DNA of 64,000 nucleotides, taken from positions 1-64,000 of the forward strand of contig JAJUGR010000006.1 in the NCBI GenBank assembly GCA_029265905.1, written 5' to 3'. A model generated the notes under the pieces. It was not told the origin of the DNA, did no database searches, and saw only the letters and a list, made by a program, of their open reading frames with translations. The translations under genes were made by a program, and so were the position numbers. This document shows, piece after piece, positions 55,682 to 64,000 of the stretch; the first letter of the stretch is position 1; every line of letters starts with the position of its first letter. Source of the stretch: Sporomusaceae bacterium. GTDB taxonomy: Bacteria > Bacillota > Negativicutes > Acidaminococcales > JAJUGR01.

Positions 55682-56706
55682 AATTTCAATTTCCCCAGAT
55701 CATTCGCCGTAGCAAAAATCAGCAGGGACAGCAACAGCGCAATGCCAATCGCCTGGATCCATTGCATCTGTTTGCTTGTCAGCGGTTTGCCCCGCACGCC
55801 CTCAATGAGAAGGGTAATGATATGGCCGCCATCGAGCGCCGGAATCGGCAGCAAATTGATCAGGCCCAAATTGAGGCTGAGGAAAGCGGCAAACTGCACC
55901 AGCGGGATAATGCCTTGCTGCGCAACCTGTCCGGCCATTTGCGCTACGCCGATCGGCCCCGACACCTCAGCATCCACCTTGCCCAGGATCATCTGCGACA
56001 GTTGGCCGATCATCGCGCCCGTCACATAAACGACCTGCTCGAACGCCAGGCCGATAGATTCAAAAAAGCCTGGGTGAAGGGTGATTAATTGCGGCATGAC
56101 GCCAATGACGCCGCGTTCTCCTTTCGGATCGAGAACCGGCGTGACTGCCACGGCGAACTGAGTTCCTTCACGCTCCACTTGGAGCTTTGTCTCTTGATTG
56201 GCCCTGCCGCGCAGCGTGTCAACGATGCTCGACCAATCCGGCGTCGCCACCCCGTCAACCGAAAGGATTCGGTCGCCCGGCAGCAAACCGGCCGTTGCAG
56301 CAGGCCGGTTGGCCATCACCGCCCCTAAAACCGGCTCGTTGTTGGGCTTTTCGACGCCAGAGGAGAAAATGACAATAAAAAACAATAGAATCGGCAGCAG
56401 GAAATTCATGGCCGACCCGGCCGCAATGACCATCAGCCGGGCCGGCACGGACTGCCGAACAAAGGCGCGGCTGTCCAGATCCGGCTCATCCGGATCCATG
56501 CCGGCGATTTTGTTGTAGCCGCCCAAGGGAATCAGCCGAAGCGAGTACAAGGTTTCGCCTTCGCGCACTTGGTATATTTCCGGCCCAAAGCCGATCGCAA
56601 ATTCATCCACGCGCATGCCCGCCGCTTTCGCGGTCAAAAAATGACCCAGCTCATGAACAAAGACCAACAGGCCAAAGACAAAAATAGTCGCTAAAATCGT
56701 GGTCAT
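55675..56706 (-). CDS. rseP: Site-2 intramembrane metalloprotease RseP
   Basis: A 343-residue S2P protease. The zinc motif is HELGH (about 18-22) in the first membrane helix, with the third ligand region in NLLPIPALDGGH near the C-terminus. A PDZ domain (about 115-190, AGLLPGDRILSVDGV) lies between. GGAAGGAG precedes the ATG. It is expected to cleave anti-sigma factors and signal peptide remnants. The cdsA-dxr-rseP order is conserved in Firmicutes. Confidence 0.97.
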   Translation of the reverse strand: MTTILATIFVFGLLVFVHELGHFLTAKAAGMRVDEFAIGFGPEIYQVREGETLYSLRLIPLGGYNKIAGMDPDEPDLDSRAFVRQSVPARLMVIAAGSAMNFLLPILLFFIVIFSSGVEKPNNEPVLGAVMANRPAATAGLLPGDRILSVDGVATPDWSSIVDTLRGRANQETKLQVEREGTQFAVAVTPVLDPKGERGVIGVMPQLITLHPGFFESIGLAFEQVVYVTGAMIGQLSQMILGKVDAEVSGPIGVAQMAGQVAQQGIIPLVQFAAFLSLNLGLINLLPIPALDGGHIITLLIEGVRGKPLTSKQMQWIQAIGIALLLSLLIFATANDLGKLKLW

Positions 56707-56733
56707 GAAGTTTCTCCTTCCAACCTGTTACTT

Positions 56734-57885
56734 TTAACGGCGCTCGCAACATTCGCGGGCTTTTGTTCTGGCCCACGCATCGACAAACTCAATCTCATCC
56801 AGCGCCTCCGCCTTAAACGACTGCGCTTGAGACAGTACCGTTTCCACCACAACCGGTATGGACAAAAACGGCAGGCGCCCAGCTAAAAAGCATTCGACGG
56901 CAATTTCATTTGCCGCATTGAAAATGCAGGGCAGCACGCCGCCGCTGCGGCCAGCCTGATAAGCCAGTTCAAGCATCGGAAAGGCTTCGCGGTCAGGCGC
57001 TTCAAACGTTAATTTGCCGCACGCCGTTAAGTCAAGCTGTTCCCAGGGCGATTCCGGCCGCCGCTTATCCAACAGCGCATACTGGATCGGCAAACGCATG
57101 TCGGGTCTGCCGAGCTGCGCCTTCATCGCCCCGTCGCGGAAGGCGACCAGCGAGTGAATAATGCTCTCCGGATGAACGACAACGTCGATCCGGTCGTAGG
57201 GCAGATTAAACAGCCAATGCGCTTCAATCACTTCCAGACCCTTGTTGGCGAGGGATGCGGAGTCGACCGTTATTTTCCGCCCCATCGACCAGTTGGGGTG
57301 CTGCAGGCACGCTTCAACACTGATGTCCGCCAGTTCGGAGCGCGTTTTGCCCCGGAAGGGTCCGCCCGATGCCGTAAGCAGCAATTTGTCCACGCTGTCG
57401 GCCGCCTCCCCCTGCAGGCACTGCCATAGGGCGCTGTGCTCGCTGTCGACAGGCAGCAGCTGGCACTGATGCTCCCGGGCCAGGCGCGTCACGAGCGCCC
57501 CGGCCGCCACCAGCGTTTCTTTGTTGGCCAAGGCGATGTCCTTGCCCGCCTGTATTGCGGCTACGGTTGGCCGCAGCCCGGCAAAGCCGACAATGCTAGA
57601 TAAGACAAGATTCACTGTCTGATCTGTGACAACTTCCAACAGTCCGTCTTCGCCATAAAGCAGTTTTGTCGGCCCCTTGTAGCGCGACGCAAGTCGCTGA
57701 TAAGCCGCATAATCAGTCAAAACGGCTGCCGCAGGTTGAAAGGACGCCAGTTGCGCTTCCAACAGCGCGTCATTGCTGTGGCAAGTCAAGGCTGCCACGC
57801 CAAGTTCGCCGCGGTGCGCGGCGACTACTTCCAGGGCCTGACGGCCGATTGAACCCGTACTGCCAAGTATCGCAACTTGTTTCAT
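56734..57885 (-). CDS. dxr: 1-deoxy-D-xylulose-5-phosphate reductoisomerase
   Basis: A 383-residue NADPH-dependent enzyme, the first committed step of the MEP pathway. It has GSTGSIGRQALEVV (NADPH binding), ALANKETLVAAG, PVDSEHSALWQCL (metal binding) and TASGGPF. ATG 57885 follows GAGG at 9 bases; the ORF-track start at 57915 lies in cdsA's end. Isoprenoid synthesis by dxr, ispG and uppS is clustered here. Confidence 0.98.
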   Translation of the reverse strand: MKQVAILGSTGSIGRQALEVVAAHRGELGVAALTCHSNDALLEAQLASFQPAAAVLTDYAAYQRLASRYKGPTKLLYGEDGLLEVVTDQTVNLVLSSIVGFAGLRPTVAAIQAGKDIALANKETLVAAGALVTRLAREHQCQLLPVDSEHSALWQCLQGEAADSVDKLLLTASGGPFRGKTRSELADISVEACLQHPNWSMGRKITVDSASLANKGLEVIEAHWLFNLPYDRIDVVVHPESIIHSLVAFRDGAMKAQLGRPDMRLPIQYALLDKRRPESPWEQLDLTACGKLTFEAPDREAFPMLELAYQAGRSGGVLPCIFNAANEIAVECFLAGRLPFLSIPVVVETVLSQAQSFKAEALDEIEFVDAWARTKARECCERR

Positions 57886-57890
57886 CCGCT

Positions 57891-58706
57891 TCATCCTCTC
57901 TGGGCAGGTAGCCACAACCAGGTTAGATAAATATAATAATACACTGTCGGCACGACAAACAGCAAGCTGTCAAAGCGGTCCAACACCCCTCCATGTCCGG
58001 GGAACAACCGCCCGGAGTCCTTGATGCCGGCAAAGCGCTTCAGGGCTGACTCAGCCAAATCCCCGACCGGAGCGGCGATGGCGATCAAAAGCCCCAGCGC
58101 CCACAATTCCCGGGCCGGGAGCGCAAAAACATAAATGCCGCCCAGCAGCACGGCCGCCAGACAGGTAAGCATGCCTCCCAGCGCGCCCTCAACCGTTTTC
58201 GCCGGACTGATATTCTTCGCCAGATAGTGGCGGCCATACCGGCAGCCGACAAAATAGGCGCCGGAATCGCTGGCCCAGGTGCCGATAAGCGCCAGCCAAA
58301 AATAAGGCAGCATCGCATCGACCCGCCGCAGCAGGATGAAATGGGCAAACAGCAGGCCGATGTAGGCAATGCCAAACCAGCTGTAAGCAACTTCCGGCAA
58401 GCGCTCCGGCGTCCCCCGATAAATCCAGAGCCAGAGCAGAAACAGCACCGGTCCCGCCAACGAGTAAAACAGCAATAATTCCAACGGCTGGCCGAACCAG
58501 GCGCAAAGGCCTAAGACAACGACCAGGGCGGCGCCAGCGGCGCGCAGCACCTTGACATGGGCTGCCGCCATCAGGCCGCAAAACTCCTGCCAAGCCGCGA
58601 GGGCTAAGAGAATAACGGAGCTAAAAAAAAGCGGCCCGCCCTGTATCATTAAGTACAAGGCCACGGGAATGCCGATCGCTGCTGTAGTAATACGAAGTTT
58701 TAACAC
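57891..58706 (-). CDS. cdsA: Phosphatidate cytidylyltransferase
   Basis: A 271-residue membrane enzyme that makes CDP-diacylglycerol for phospholipids. About seven hydrophobic segments are visible; the CTP-transferase signature is KDSGRLFPGHGGVLDRFDSLLF at the C-terminus, with ASDSGAYFVGCRYGRHYLAKNISPAKTVEG before it (both shortened in recognition). GTG 58706 with GGAGCGG 8 bases upstream is preferred to the TTG at 58724, which overlaps the uppS stop. Confidence 0.96.
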   Translation of the reverse strand: MLKLRITTAAIGIPVALYLMIQGGPLFFSSVILLALAAWQEFCGLMAAAHVKVLRAAGAALVVVLGLCAWFGQPLELLLFYSLAGPVLFLLWLWIYRGTPERLPEVAYSWFGIAYIGLLFAHFILLRRVDAMLPYFWLALIGTWASDSGAYFVGCRYGRHYLAKNISPAKTVEGALGGMLTCLAAVLLGGIYVFALPARELWALGLLIAIAAPVGDLAESALKRFAGIKDSGRLFPGHGGVLDRFDSLLFVVPTVYYYIYLTWLWLPAQRG

Positions 58707-58720
58707 AAACACCGCTCCAG

Positions 58721-59521
58721 TCAAGTAGACTTTAATCCGCCAAACCGGCGTTCTCGCTGTTGATAGGCTGCCATGGCGCTGCGCAGGTGCTCCGGCGTGA
58801 AATCAGGCCAGAACACATCGGTTAAGTAAATTTCCGTATAAGCAATCTGCCAAAGCAGAAAATTGCTTATGCGCGAATCGCCGCCGGGACGAATCAAGAG
58901 ATCCGGGTCTGGCAGGCCGGCGGTATCGAGCCCGGCTGCAAAATCAGCCTCCGTCAAATCGGCAGCCCGGCATTCGCCTCGCTCGACCCGTTCGGCTAAT
59001 TTGCGGACGCTGCGCATAATTTCCGCCCGTCCGCCGTAGTTGATCGCCAGGTTCAGCACCAAGCCGGTGTTGGCGGCCGTACGTTCTTCAGCGCGCGCCA
59101 TGCTTCTTTTGACCGGGTCTGGCAATTGCTCCCGCTCGCCGATAAACCGCACGCGCACATTTTTAGCCATGAACTCATCCAGCTCGGATCCCAGATATTG
59201 CTCGATCAAGCGCATTAACAGCTGCACTTCCGTATCGGGGCGCTTCCAATTTTCCGTAGAAAAAGCATAGGCCGTAATTGCGCCTACGCCAAGAGCATCC
59301 GCTTCCCGCACAATATCACGCAGCCGTTCGGCCCCCGCTTTATGCCCCATTGTCCGCGGCATACCGCGGCGCTTGGCCCAGCGGCCGTTGCCATCCATGA
59401 TAATGGCGATATGCTTGGGAACATCTATATTTTGCAGCAACTGGCCGCCTGCAGCAACCTCAGTTTCTCCTGCCTGCTGAACATCTTCATTTTTCTGCCA
59501 AAGTTTTTGCCACCAGCCCAT
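58721..59521 (-). CDS. uppS: Undecaprenyl diphosphate synthase
   Basis: A 266-residue cis-prenyltransferase that makes the C55 lipid carrier for peptidoglycan. The family motifs are IIMDGNGRWAKRRG (catalytic Asp), HKAG, YAFSTENWKRP, NLAINYGGRAEI and RPGGDSRISNFLLWQ. An N-terminal extension of about 35 residues is present. GGAGGGACAC precedes the ATG. It lies behind a strong terminator, so transcription may need read-through or an unseen promoter. Confidence 0.98.
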   Translation of the reverse strand: MGWWQKLWQKNEDVQQAGETEVAAGGQLLQNIDVPKHIAIIMDGNGRWAKRRGMPRTMGHKAGAERLRDIVREADALGVGAITAYAFSTENWKRPDTEVQLLMRLIEQYLGSELDEFMAKNVRVRFIGEREQLPDPVKRSMARAEERTAANTGLVLNLAINYGGRAEIMRSVRKLAERVERGECRAADLTEADFAAGLDTAGLPDPDLLIRPGGDSRISNFLLWQIAYTEIYLTDVFWPDFTPEHLRSAMAAYQQRERRFGGLKST

Positions 59522-59557
59522 GTTGCCGTGTCCCTCCTTCTTTTTCCTGCAAGAGAC

Positions 59558-59587
59558 AAAAACCCCCTCGTGCGAGGGGGTTTTTTT
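59558..59587. terminator. Strong terminator between ferredoxin and uppS
   Basis: AAAAACCCCCTCG and CGAGGGGGTTTTTTT form an 8-bp GC stem flanked by A and T tracts, so it can work in both directions. It would end the rpsB-to-ferredoxin transcript. Confidence 0.9.
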
Positions 59588-59590
59588 ACA

Positions 59591-59761
59591 TCAAGGAGCC
59601 TCGATTGCGCTAACCGGGCAAACCGATGCGCAAGCACCGCACTCAATGCACTCGCTCTCGCTGATCACATAGATCGGGGAGCCTTCTTTGATTGCACCAA
59701 CCGGGCAGGTTGCCGCGCAGGTACCGCAAGCAACACAGCTTTCGTTAATTTTGTAGGCCAC
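59591..59761 (-). CDS. 2[4Fe-4S] ferredoxin
   Basis: A 56-residue clostridial-type ferredoxin with two CxxCxxCxxxCP motifs: CVACGTCAATCP and CIECGACASVCP. It carries low-potential electrons in the cytosol, in keeping with an anaerobic lifestyle. GTG 59761 is used because AAGGAGGTG lies about 8 bases ahead; the ORF-track start (59971) is a false extension. The gene sits between frr and uppS, an insertion not found in Bacillus, and overlaps the small ORF upstream by 17 bases. Confidence 0.96.
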   Translation of the reverse strand: MAYKINESCVACGTCAATCPVGAIKEGSPIYVISESECIECGACASVCPVSAIEAP

Positions 59762-59983
59762 TCTCTTGCACCTCCTTTCTTTTTTTCCAAACAGCAATAA
59801 ACTGATATATGCCTTCAGCAGACATATGCTGCCGGACAACAAAACCCTCCGCCGACGCCGGATCAACCGATCCGCGGTCAGCTGACGTCCATGCGACGGT
59901 GAACGGAATTCCCCGCTGCCGGCAATCCTGTTCGGCAAGCGGGAGCGGCCAGCCCACGTAGCACGGTTCAACCATCGCCTGCA

Positions 59984-59987
<4 letters not shown>
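59745..59987 (-). CDS. Small hypothetical protein between frr and ferredoxin
   Basis: An 80-residue ORF, starting MMQAMVEPCYVGWPLPLAEQ. Its ATG overlaps the frr stop (ATGA) with GGAAGT just ahead, and its 3' end overlaps the ferredoxin start, so it is tightly placed and probably translated by coupling. The pattern VGWPLPLAEQDCRQRGIPFTVAW then VVRQHMSAEGIYQFIAVWK (abridged) looks like a compact alpha/beta domain. I do not recognise the family. The other-strand and other-frame alternatives in this gap are weaker. Confidence 0.65.
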
Positions 59988-61319
<1,332 letters not shown>

Positions 61320-61354
61320 CTAGTGAATCCTCTATCGGAAAGAAGAATTTTCAT

Positions 61355-61391
61355 AAAAGAAGAGAACACAATGCTGTGTTCTCTTCTTTTA
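61355..61391. terminator. Terminator between tsf and pyrH
   Basis: AAAAGAAGAGAACACA, a four-base loop and TGTGTTCTCTTCTTTT are exact 16-base complements with A and T tracts at the base. It follows the tsf stop codon on the minus strand. Confidence 0.85.
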
Positions 61392-61401
61392 TTGTTCAAC
61401 C

Positions 61402-62049
61402 TTATTGTTTCGCGAACGCCATAACTTCAGCGGCGAAATCGCTTTCCTTCTTTTCAATGCCTTCGCCCAATTGGAAGCGAGCAAATCTTCTGACCGAGAT
61501 ATTCTCGCCGATTTGCGCAATTTTTTCCGTAACAAGATCTCTTACCGTCTTGTCAGCGTCCTTAATGAACGGTTGCTCAAGCAGGCAAACTTCTTTGTAG
61601 AATTTTTCAATCCGGCCTTCGACCATTTTTTCAACGATCTTTTCCGGCTTGCCTTCGTTGAGCGCTTGGGCGCGAAGGATTTCTTTCTCATGCTCGATCT
61701 GATCAGCCGGAACCTCTTCCTTCGTGACATAGAGCGGATTTGTCGCCGCGATTTGCATCGCTACGTCGCGCGCCAACTCTTTAAAGCCATCGGTTTTGGC
61801 AACAAAGTCGGTTTCGCAGTTGATTTCCAGCAAAACGCCAATTCTGCCGGCGCCATGAATATAGGCTTCAACGAGACCTTCCGCTGCAACACGGCCGGCT
61901 TTTTTAGCGGCGGCAGCCAGACCTTTTTCACGCAGCAGGTCGACAGCCTTCTCCAGATCGCCATTCGTTTCAGTCAGGGCTTTTTTACAATCCATCATGC
62001 CAGCGCCAGTGCGCTCGCGCAGTTCTTTTACCAAAGCTGCTGTTACCAT
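61402..62049 (-). CDS. tsf: Elongation factor Ts
   Basis: A 215-residue nucleotide-exchange factor for EF-Tu. It has the N-terminal UBA-like [21 protein letters not shown] and the core [18 protein letters not shown]; this is the shorter single-repeat core found in many Firmicutes. AGGAGGATAAC precedes ATG 62049; the ORF track adds 13 residues. It follows rpsB by 42 bases. Confidence 0.98.
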   Translation of the reverse strand: MVTAALVKELRERTGAGMMDCKKALTETNGDLEKAVDLLREKGLAAAAKKAGRVAAEGLVEAYIHGAGRIGVLLEINCETDFVAKTDGFKELARDVAMQIAATNPLYVTKEEVPADQIEHEKEILRAQALNEGKPEKIVEKMVEGRIEKFYKEVCLLEQPFIKDADKTVRDLVTEKIAQIGENISVRRFARFQLGEGIEKKESDFAAEVMAFAKQ

Positions 62050-62090
62050 ATGAATGTTATCCTCCTCGCGATGGTTTTGCTTAGACAAGC

Positions 62091-62807
62091 TTATTCGGTT
62101 ACTTCTGCTGCCTCTTCGAGCTGCTCGCCTTGACGGCCTTCCAGCATGGCGTCGGCCACTTTGGCGGTCAGCAGGCGAACAGCGCGGATTGCGTCGTCGT
62201 TGGCCGGAATAACGTAGTCAACTTCATCCGGATCGCAGTTGGTGTCGACGATAGCAACGATCGGAATGCCAAGCTTTCTCGCTTCTTGGATAGCAATATG
62301 CTCTTTGCGCGGGTCAACGACGAACATCGCGCCCGGCAGTTTTTTCATGTCTTTGATGCCGCCGAGGAATTTTTGCAGGCGTTCCATCTCATGACGGAGG
62401 CCAAGCACTTCTTTTTTCGTCAGCACTTCAAAGGTGCCGTCCGCTTCCATCGTTTCCAGTTTGCGCAGGCGGTCGATCCGCTTTTGAATCGTTTGGAAGT
62501 TGGTCAGCATGCCGCCCAACCAACGCTCGTTAACGTAGAACATGTTGCAACGGAGCGCTTCGTCTTTAATTGCTTCCTGTGCTTGTTTCTTCGTGCCGAC
62601 AAACAGCATCGTCTGGCCGCTGAGGGCAACCTCTTTAACAAAGTTGTATGCTTCTTCAACTTTGCGGACCGTCTTTTGCAGGTCGATGATGTAGATGCCA
62701 TTGCGTTCAGTGAAGATGTACGGAGCCATCTTCGGGTTCCAGCGTCTCGTTTGGTGGCCGAAATGCACACCGGCTTCCAGCAGTTGTTTCATGGAGATAA
62801 TTGCCAT
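62091..62807 (-). CDS. rpsB: 30S ribosomal protein S2
   Basis: A 238-residue S2. Family motifs are [33 protein letters not shown] and [30 protein letters not shown] (abridged). AACAGGAGGAAG precedes ATG 62807; the ORF-track start at 62846 lies in the leader. It has a promoter and a structured leader of about 107 bases. The C-terminus is acidic ([11 protein letters not shown]). Confidence 0.99.
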   Translation of the reverse strand: MAIISMKQLLEAGVHFGHQTRRWNPKMAPYIFTERNGIYIIDLQKTVRKVEEAYNFVKEVALSGQTMLFVGTKKQAQEAIKDEALRCNMFYVNERWLGGMLTNFQTIQKRIDRLRKLETMEADGTFEVLTKKEVLGLRHEMERLQKFLGGIKDMKKLPGAMFVVDPRKEHIAIQEARKLGIPIVAIVDTNCDPDEVDYVIPANDDAIRAVRLLTAKVADAMLEGRQGEQLEEAAEVTE

Positions 62808-62833
62808 TCTTTTCTTCCTCCTGTTTTTACCTC

Positions 62834-62891
62834 CGCTGTCTTCCAACCCGTTCCAACCGTTTTTGCGGCACAGCGACGGTGCTAGACAGCG
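62834..62891 (-). promoter_or_regulatory. Structured leader of rpsB, candidate S2 autoregulatory site
   Basis: On the minus strand CGCTGTCT (62884-62891) pairs with AGACAGCG (62834-62841), an 8-bp closing helix. The inner part can form a GCAC/GTGC hairpin. The structure ends about 27 bases before the rpsB start, close to the ribosome binding site. Confidence 0.5.
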
Positions 62892-62920
62892 TGTGTATTA
62901 TTGGCTTTTCGCCGGGAATT

Positions 62921-62949
62921 ATTGTACCACAAAAAAAAGAAGTGCACAA
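62921..62949 (-). promoter_or_regulatory. Promoter of rpsB-tsf
   Basis: On the minus strand TTGTGC, a 17-base T-rich spacer and TACAAT. It lies between the SwrB-like gene and rpsB. Confidence 0.65.
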
Positions 62950-62955
62950 GTGCTA

Positions 62956-63576
62956 TCACTCGTGCCTTCGCGCTTGACCGTGCAGCAATTGTTTTGCCAG
63001 CCGCACCTCGCCAATTCCCAGGTTCAGTTGTCTGGCGATGGCCACGTCATCAAGGCCATTTGCGGCGAGTGCGATCACCCTTTCATAGCGGTCCGCTTTG
63101 TCATCGGACAGCGACCCCGCCGCCTTGAAGATGGCGGCAGAAGTGCCGGCCTCGCCCCCCGCTTCTGGCGCCTGGTCTTGCTCGACGTGCGTCTGACTGA
63201 GCTGGTACGCGGCAACCGCTAATTGCCTTGAAAAGGCGATTGCTTCCGGCGGCTTGGCGGCCAGCGGCGCGGCGGCGGTTTCGCCTTCGCGGCCTTGTTC
63301 TGGCTGCCGGTTTTGCCACAACAGCCCCTCCGCCAACTGGGTCCGATAGCGCAATTCCTCGATCGTGGCATTGGCCTGCTCGAGCCGCTCTTCGAGCTGC
63401 AGCACGGCCATTGTCACTTGCTCCGTGCTTTGCTGGGCGACCTGCGTCAGGCGCTGCTCAAACTGGCGAAGCTGCGCTGCCTGCCGTGCGTTTTCCCCGC
63501 CGCCGTTCATGCGCTTGCGCAGCAGGTAAACACAAACAGCGAGGCAAGCCGCTAACATGAGCGTCAATGCCGTCAT
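62956..63576 (-). CDS. Membrane-anchored coiled-coil protein, SwrB-like in position and layout
   Basis: A 206-residue protein with one N-terminal membrane helix (LTLMLAACLAVCVYLLRKR), a Gln/Glu-rich coiled coil (about 30-90), a low-complexity linker and a C-terminal helix-turn-helix-like end (YERVIALAANGLDDVAIARQLNLGIGEVRLAK, abridged), as in the DUF6115 family. In B. subtilis the gene before rpsB at the end of the flagellar operon is swrB, whose product is also a single-pass protein that promotes flagellar basal-body assembly. Homology to SwrB is not demonstrated. AAAGGAGTGACGGAGG precedes the ATG. Confidence 0.82.
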   Translation of the reverse strand: MTALTLMLAACLAVCVYLLRKRMNGGGENARQAAQLRQFEQRLTQVAQQSTEQVTMAVLQLEERLEQANATIEELRYRTQLAEGLLWQNRQPEQGREGETAAAPLAAKPPEAIAFSRQLAVAAYQLSQTHVEQDQAPEAGGEAGTSAAIFKAAGSLSDDKADRYERVIALAANGLDDVAIARQLNLGIGEVRLAKQLLHGQARRHE

Positions 63577-63599
63577 CCTCCGTCACTCCTTTTGCGCCC

Positions 63600-63947
63600 T
63601 CAGAGCATAATATCAATTTTTTTCCCCCGCACCGGATCGCATCCGGCATCCGCGGCCATCGGCTTGTCTGGCTGCCCTGAACCGGGTTCGTCGCGGCGCT
63701 CGCGCTGGCCATGCTGGCGGCCGGAGGGCTGGTTGCCAGCGCCGCCCTCCTTGTCGCGGTGGACGCGCGGCATTTCGACGCGCAGCGTTCCCTGCACCTG
63801 GCCTTGCTGTTCAGCCGCCTGCCGTTGCAGTTGCTCGGCAAATTGCTGCTGCTGGGTTATCTGCTGGTTGTTTTGCGTAGCCTGCATTTTGCCAATATCC
63901 GTCGCATGCGGAATGATAACCTGCAGGTCAATCGGTCGAATATTCAC
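63600..63947 (-). CDS. Gln-rich hypothetical protein of the flagellar-operon end
   Basis: A 115-residue protein starting (M)NIRPIDLQVIIPHATDIGKMQ, followed by Gln-rich and later charged low-complexity sequence (QHGQRERRDEPGSGQPDKP) with a conserved-looking end GKKIDIML. No domain is recognised. Its GTG 63947 has GGAGGG 7 bases upstream. It lies 23 bases before the SwrB-like gene and probably belongs to the tail of a flagellar/chemotaxis operon continuing outside the window, which is inferred from synteny only. Confidence 0.75.
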   Translation of the reverse strand: MNIRPIDLQVIIPHATDIGKMQATQNNQQITQQQQFAEQLQRQAAEQQGQVQGTLRVEMPRVHRDKEGGAGNQPSGRQHGQRERRDEPGSGQPDKPMAADAGCDPVRGKKIDIML

Positions 63948-63974
63948 GCGTCCGCCCTCCTCGTCCGCCTGCCG

Positions 63975-64000
63975 TCACGCGTAGGGACCCATCTTAATTT
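63975..64000 (-). CDS. C-terminal end of an upstream minus-strand gene (partial)
   Basis: One minus-strand frame from the window edge gives ...IKMGPYA and a TGA at 63975-63977, leaving room for the GGAGGG site of the next gene. Another frame runs open to 63946. The first is more likely as it does not cross the ribosome binding site. Product unknown. Confidence 0.35.

Overview
The window is a dense housekeeping block of a low-G+C-lineage (Firmicutes/Bacillota) bacterium with a fairly GC-rich genome. Family content and gene order point to Negativicutes, most likely a Sporomusaceae-like anaerobe; this placement is inference, since no 16S rRNA gene is present. Supporting signs are a PolC-type replicase, RNase Y, RemA, PrkC with PASTA repeats, T-box, S-box and RFN leaders, strong GGAGG ribosome binding sites, a Bacillus-type LexA box, and near-B. 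subtilis synteny over about 50 kb. All genes run on the minus strand except a T-box-controlled aminotransferase at the left end and rpmB (L28). No tRNA, rRNA, CRISPR array, insertion sequence or prophage was seen.

Layout, left to right (transcription runs mainly right to left). 1-3.2 kb: end of an unknown gene, T-box and aminotransferase (+), then a hypothetical protein, a tautomerase and a TVP38-family membrane protein (-). 3.2-9.5 kb: recG, rpmB (+), a conserved unknown, rny with an apparent ATT start, recX and recA behind a LexA-box promoter. 9.5-14.2 kb: hslO, then the riboflavin operon ribD-ribE-ribBA-ribH behind an FMN riboswitch. 14.2-26.9 kb: an operon read as def-fmt-DUF116-rsmB and rlmN-FHA-FHA-stp-FtsW/RodA-PBP-prkC-rsgA-rpe, combining the Bacillus def-to-rpe block with an actinobacterial-style FHA/phosphatase/RodA/PBP/kinase module. 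27-34.3 kb: priA, metK (SAM-I riboswitch), coaBC, rpoZ, gmk, remA, yicC.

34.3-64 kb: a secreted unknown, dapF, dut, an M16 peptidase, pnp, rpsO, ribF, truB, nrnA, rbfA, infB, ylxQ, ylxR, nusA, rimP, polC, mgtC-like, proS, ispG, rseP, dxr, cdsA, uppS, a 2[4Fe-4S] ferredoxin, a small unknown ORF, frr, pyrH, tsf and rpsB. At the far right are two proteins occupying the place of the end of the flagellar/chemotaxis operon (a SwrB-like membrane coiled-coil protein and a Gln-rich protein) and the tail of one more gene.

Functionally the window links translation initiation and ribosome assembly (infB, rbfA, rimP, rsgA, fmt, def, rpsB, tsf, frr), transcription elongation (nusA, rpoZ), RNA decay (rny, pnp, yicC, nrnA), DNA replication and repair (polC, priA, recA, recX, recG), isoprenoid and envelope precursors (dxr, ispG, uppS, cdsA, dapF) and cofactors (riboflavin, FMN/FAD, CoA, SAM). 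I saw no clearly new multi-gene system. The most notable observations are a PolC that lacks the inserted DnaQ-like exonuclease while keeping a full PHP metal site, an alanine-type T-box on the aminotransferase, the apparent ATT start of rny, and structured leaders in front of rpsB, rpsO, rny and rimP-nusA.
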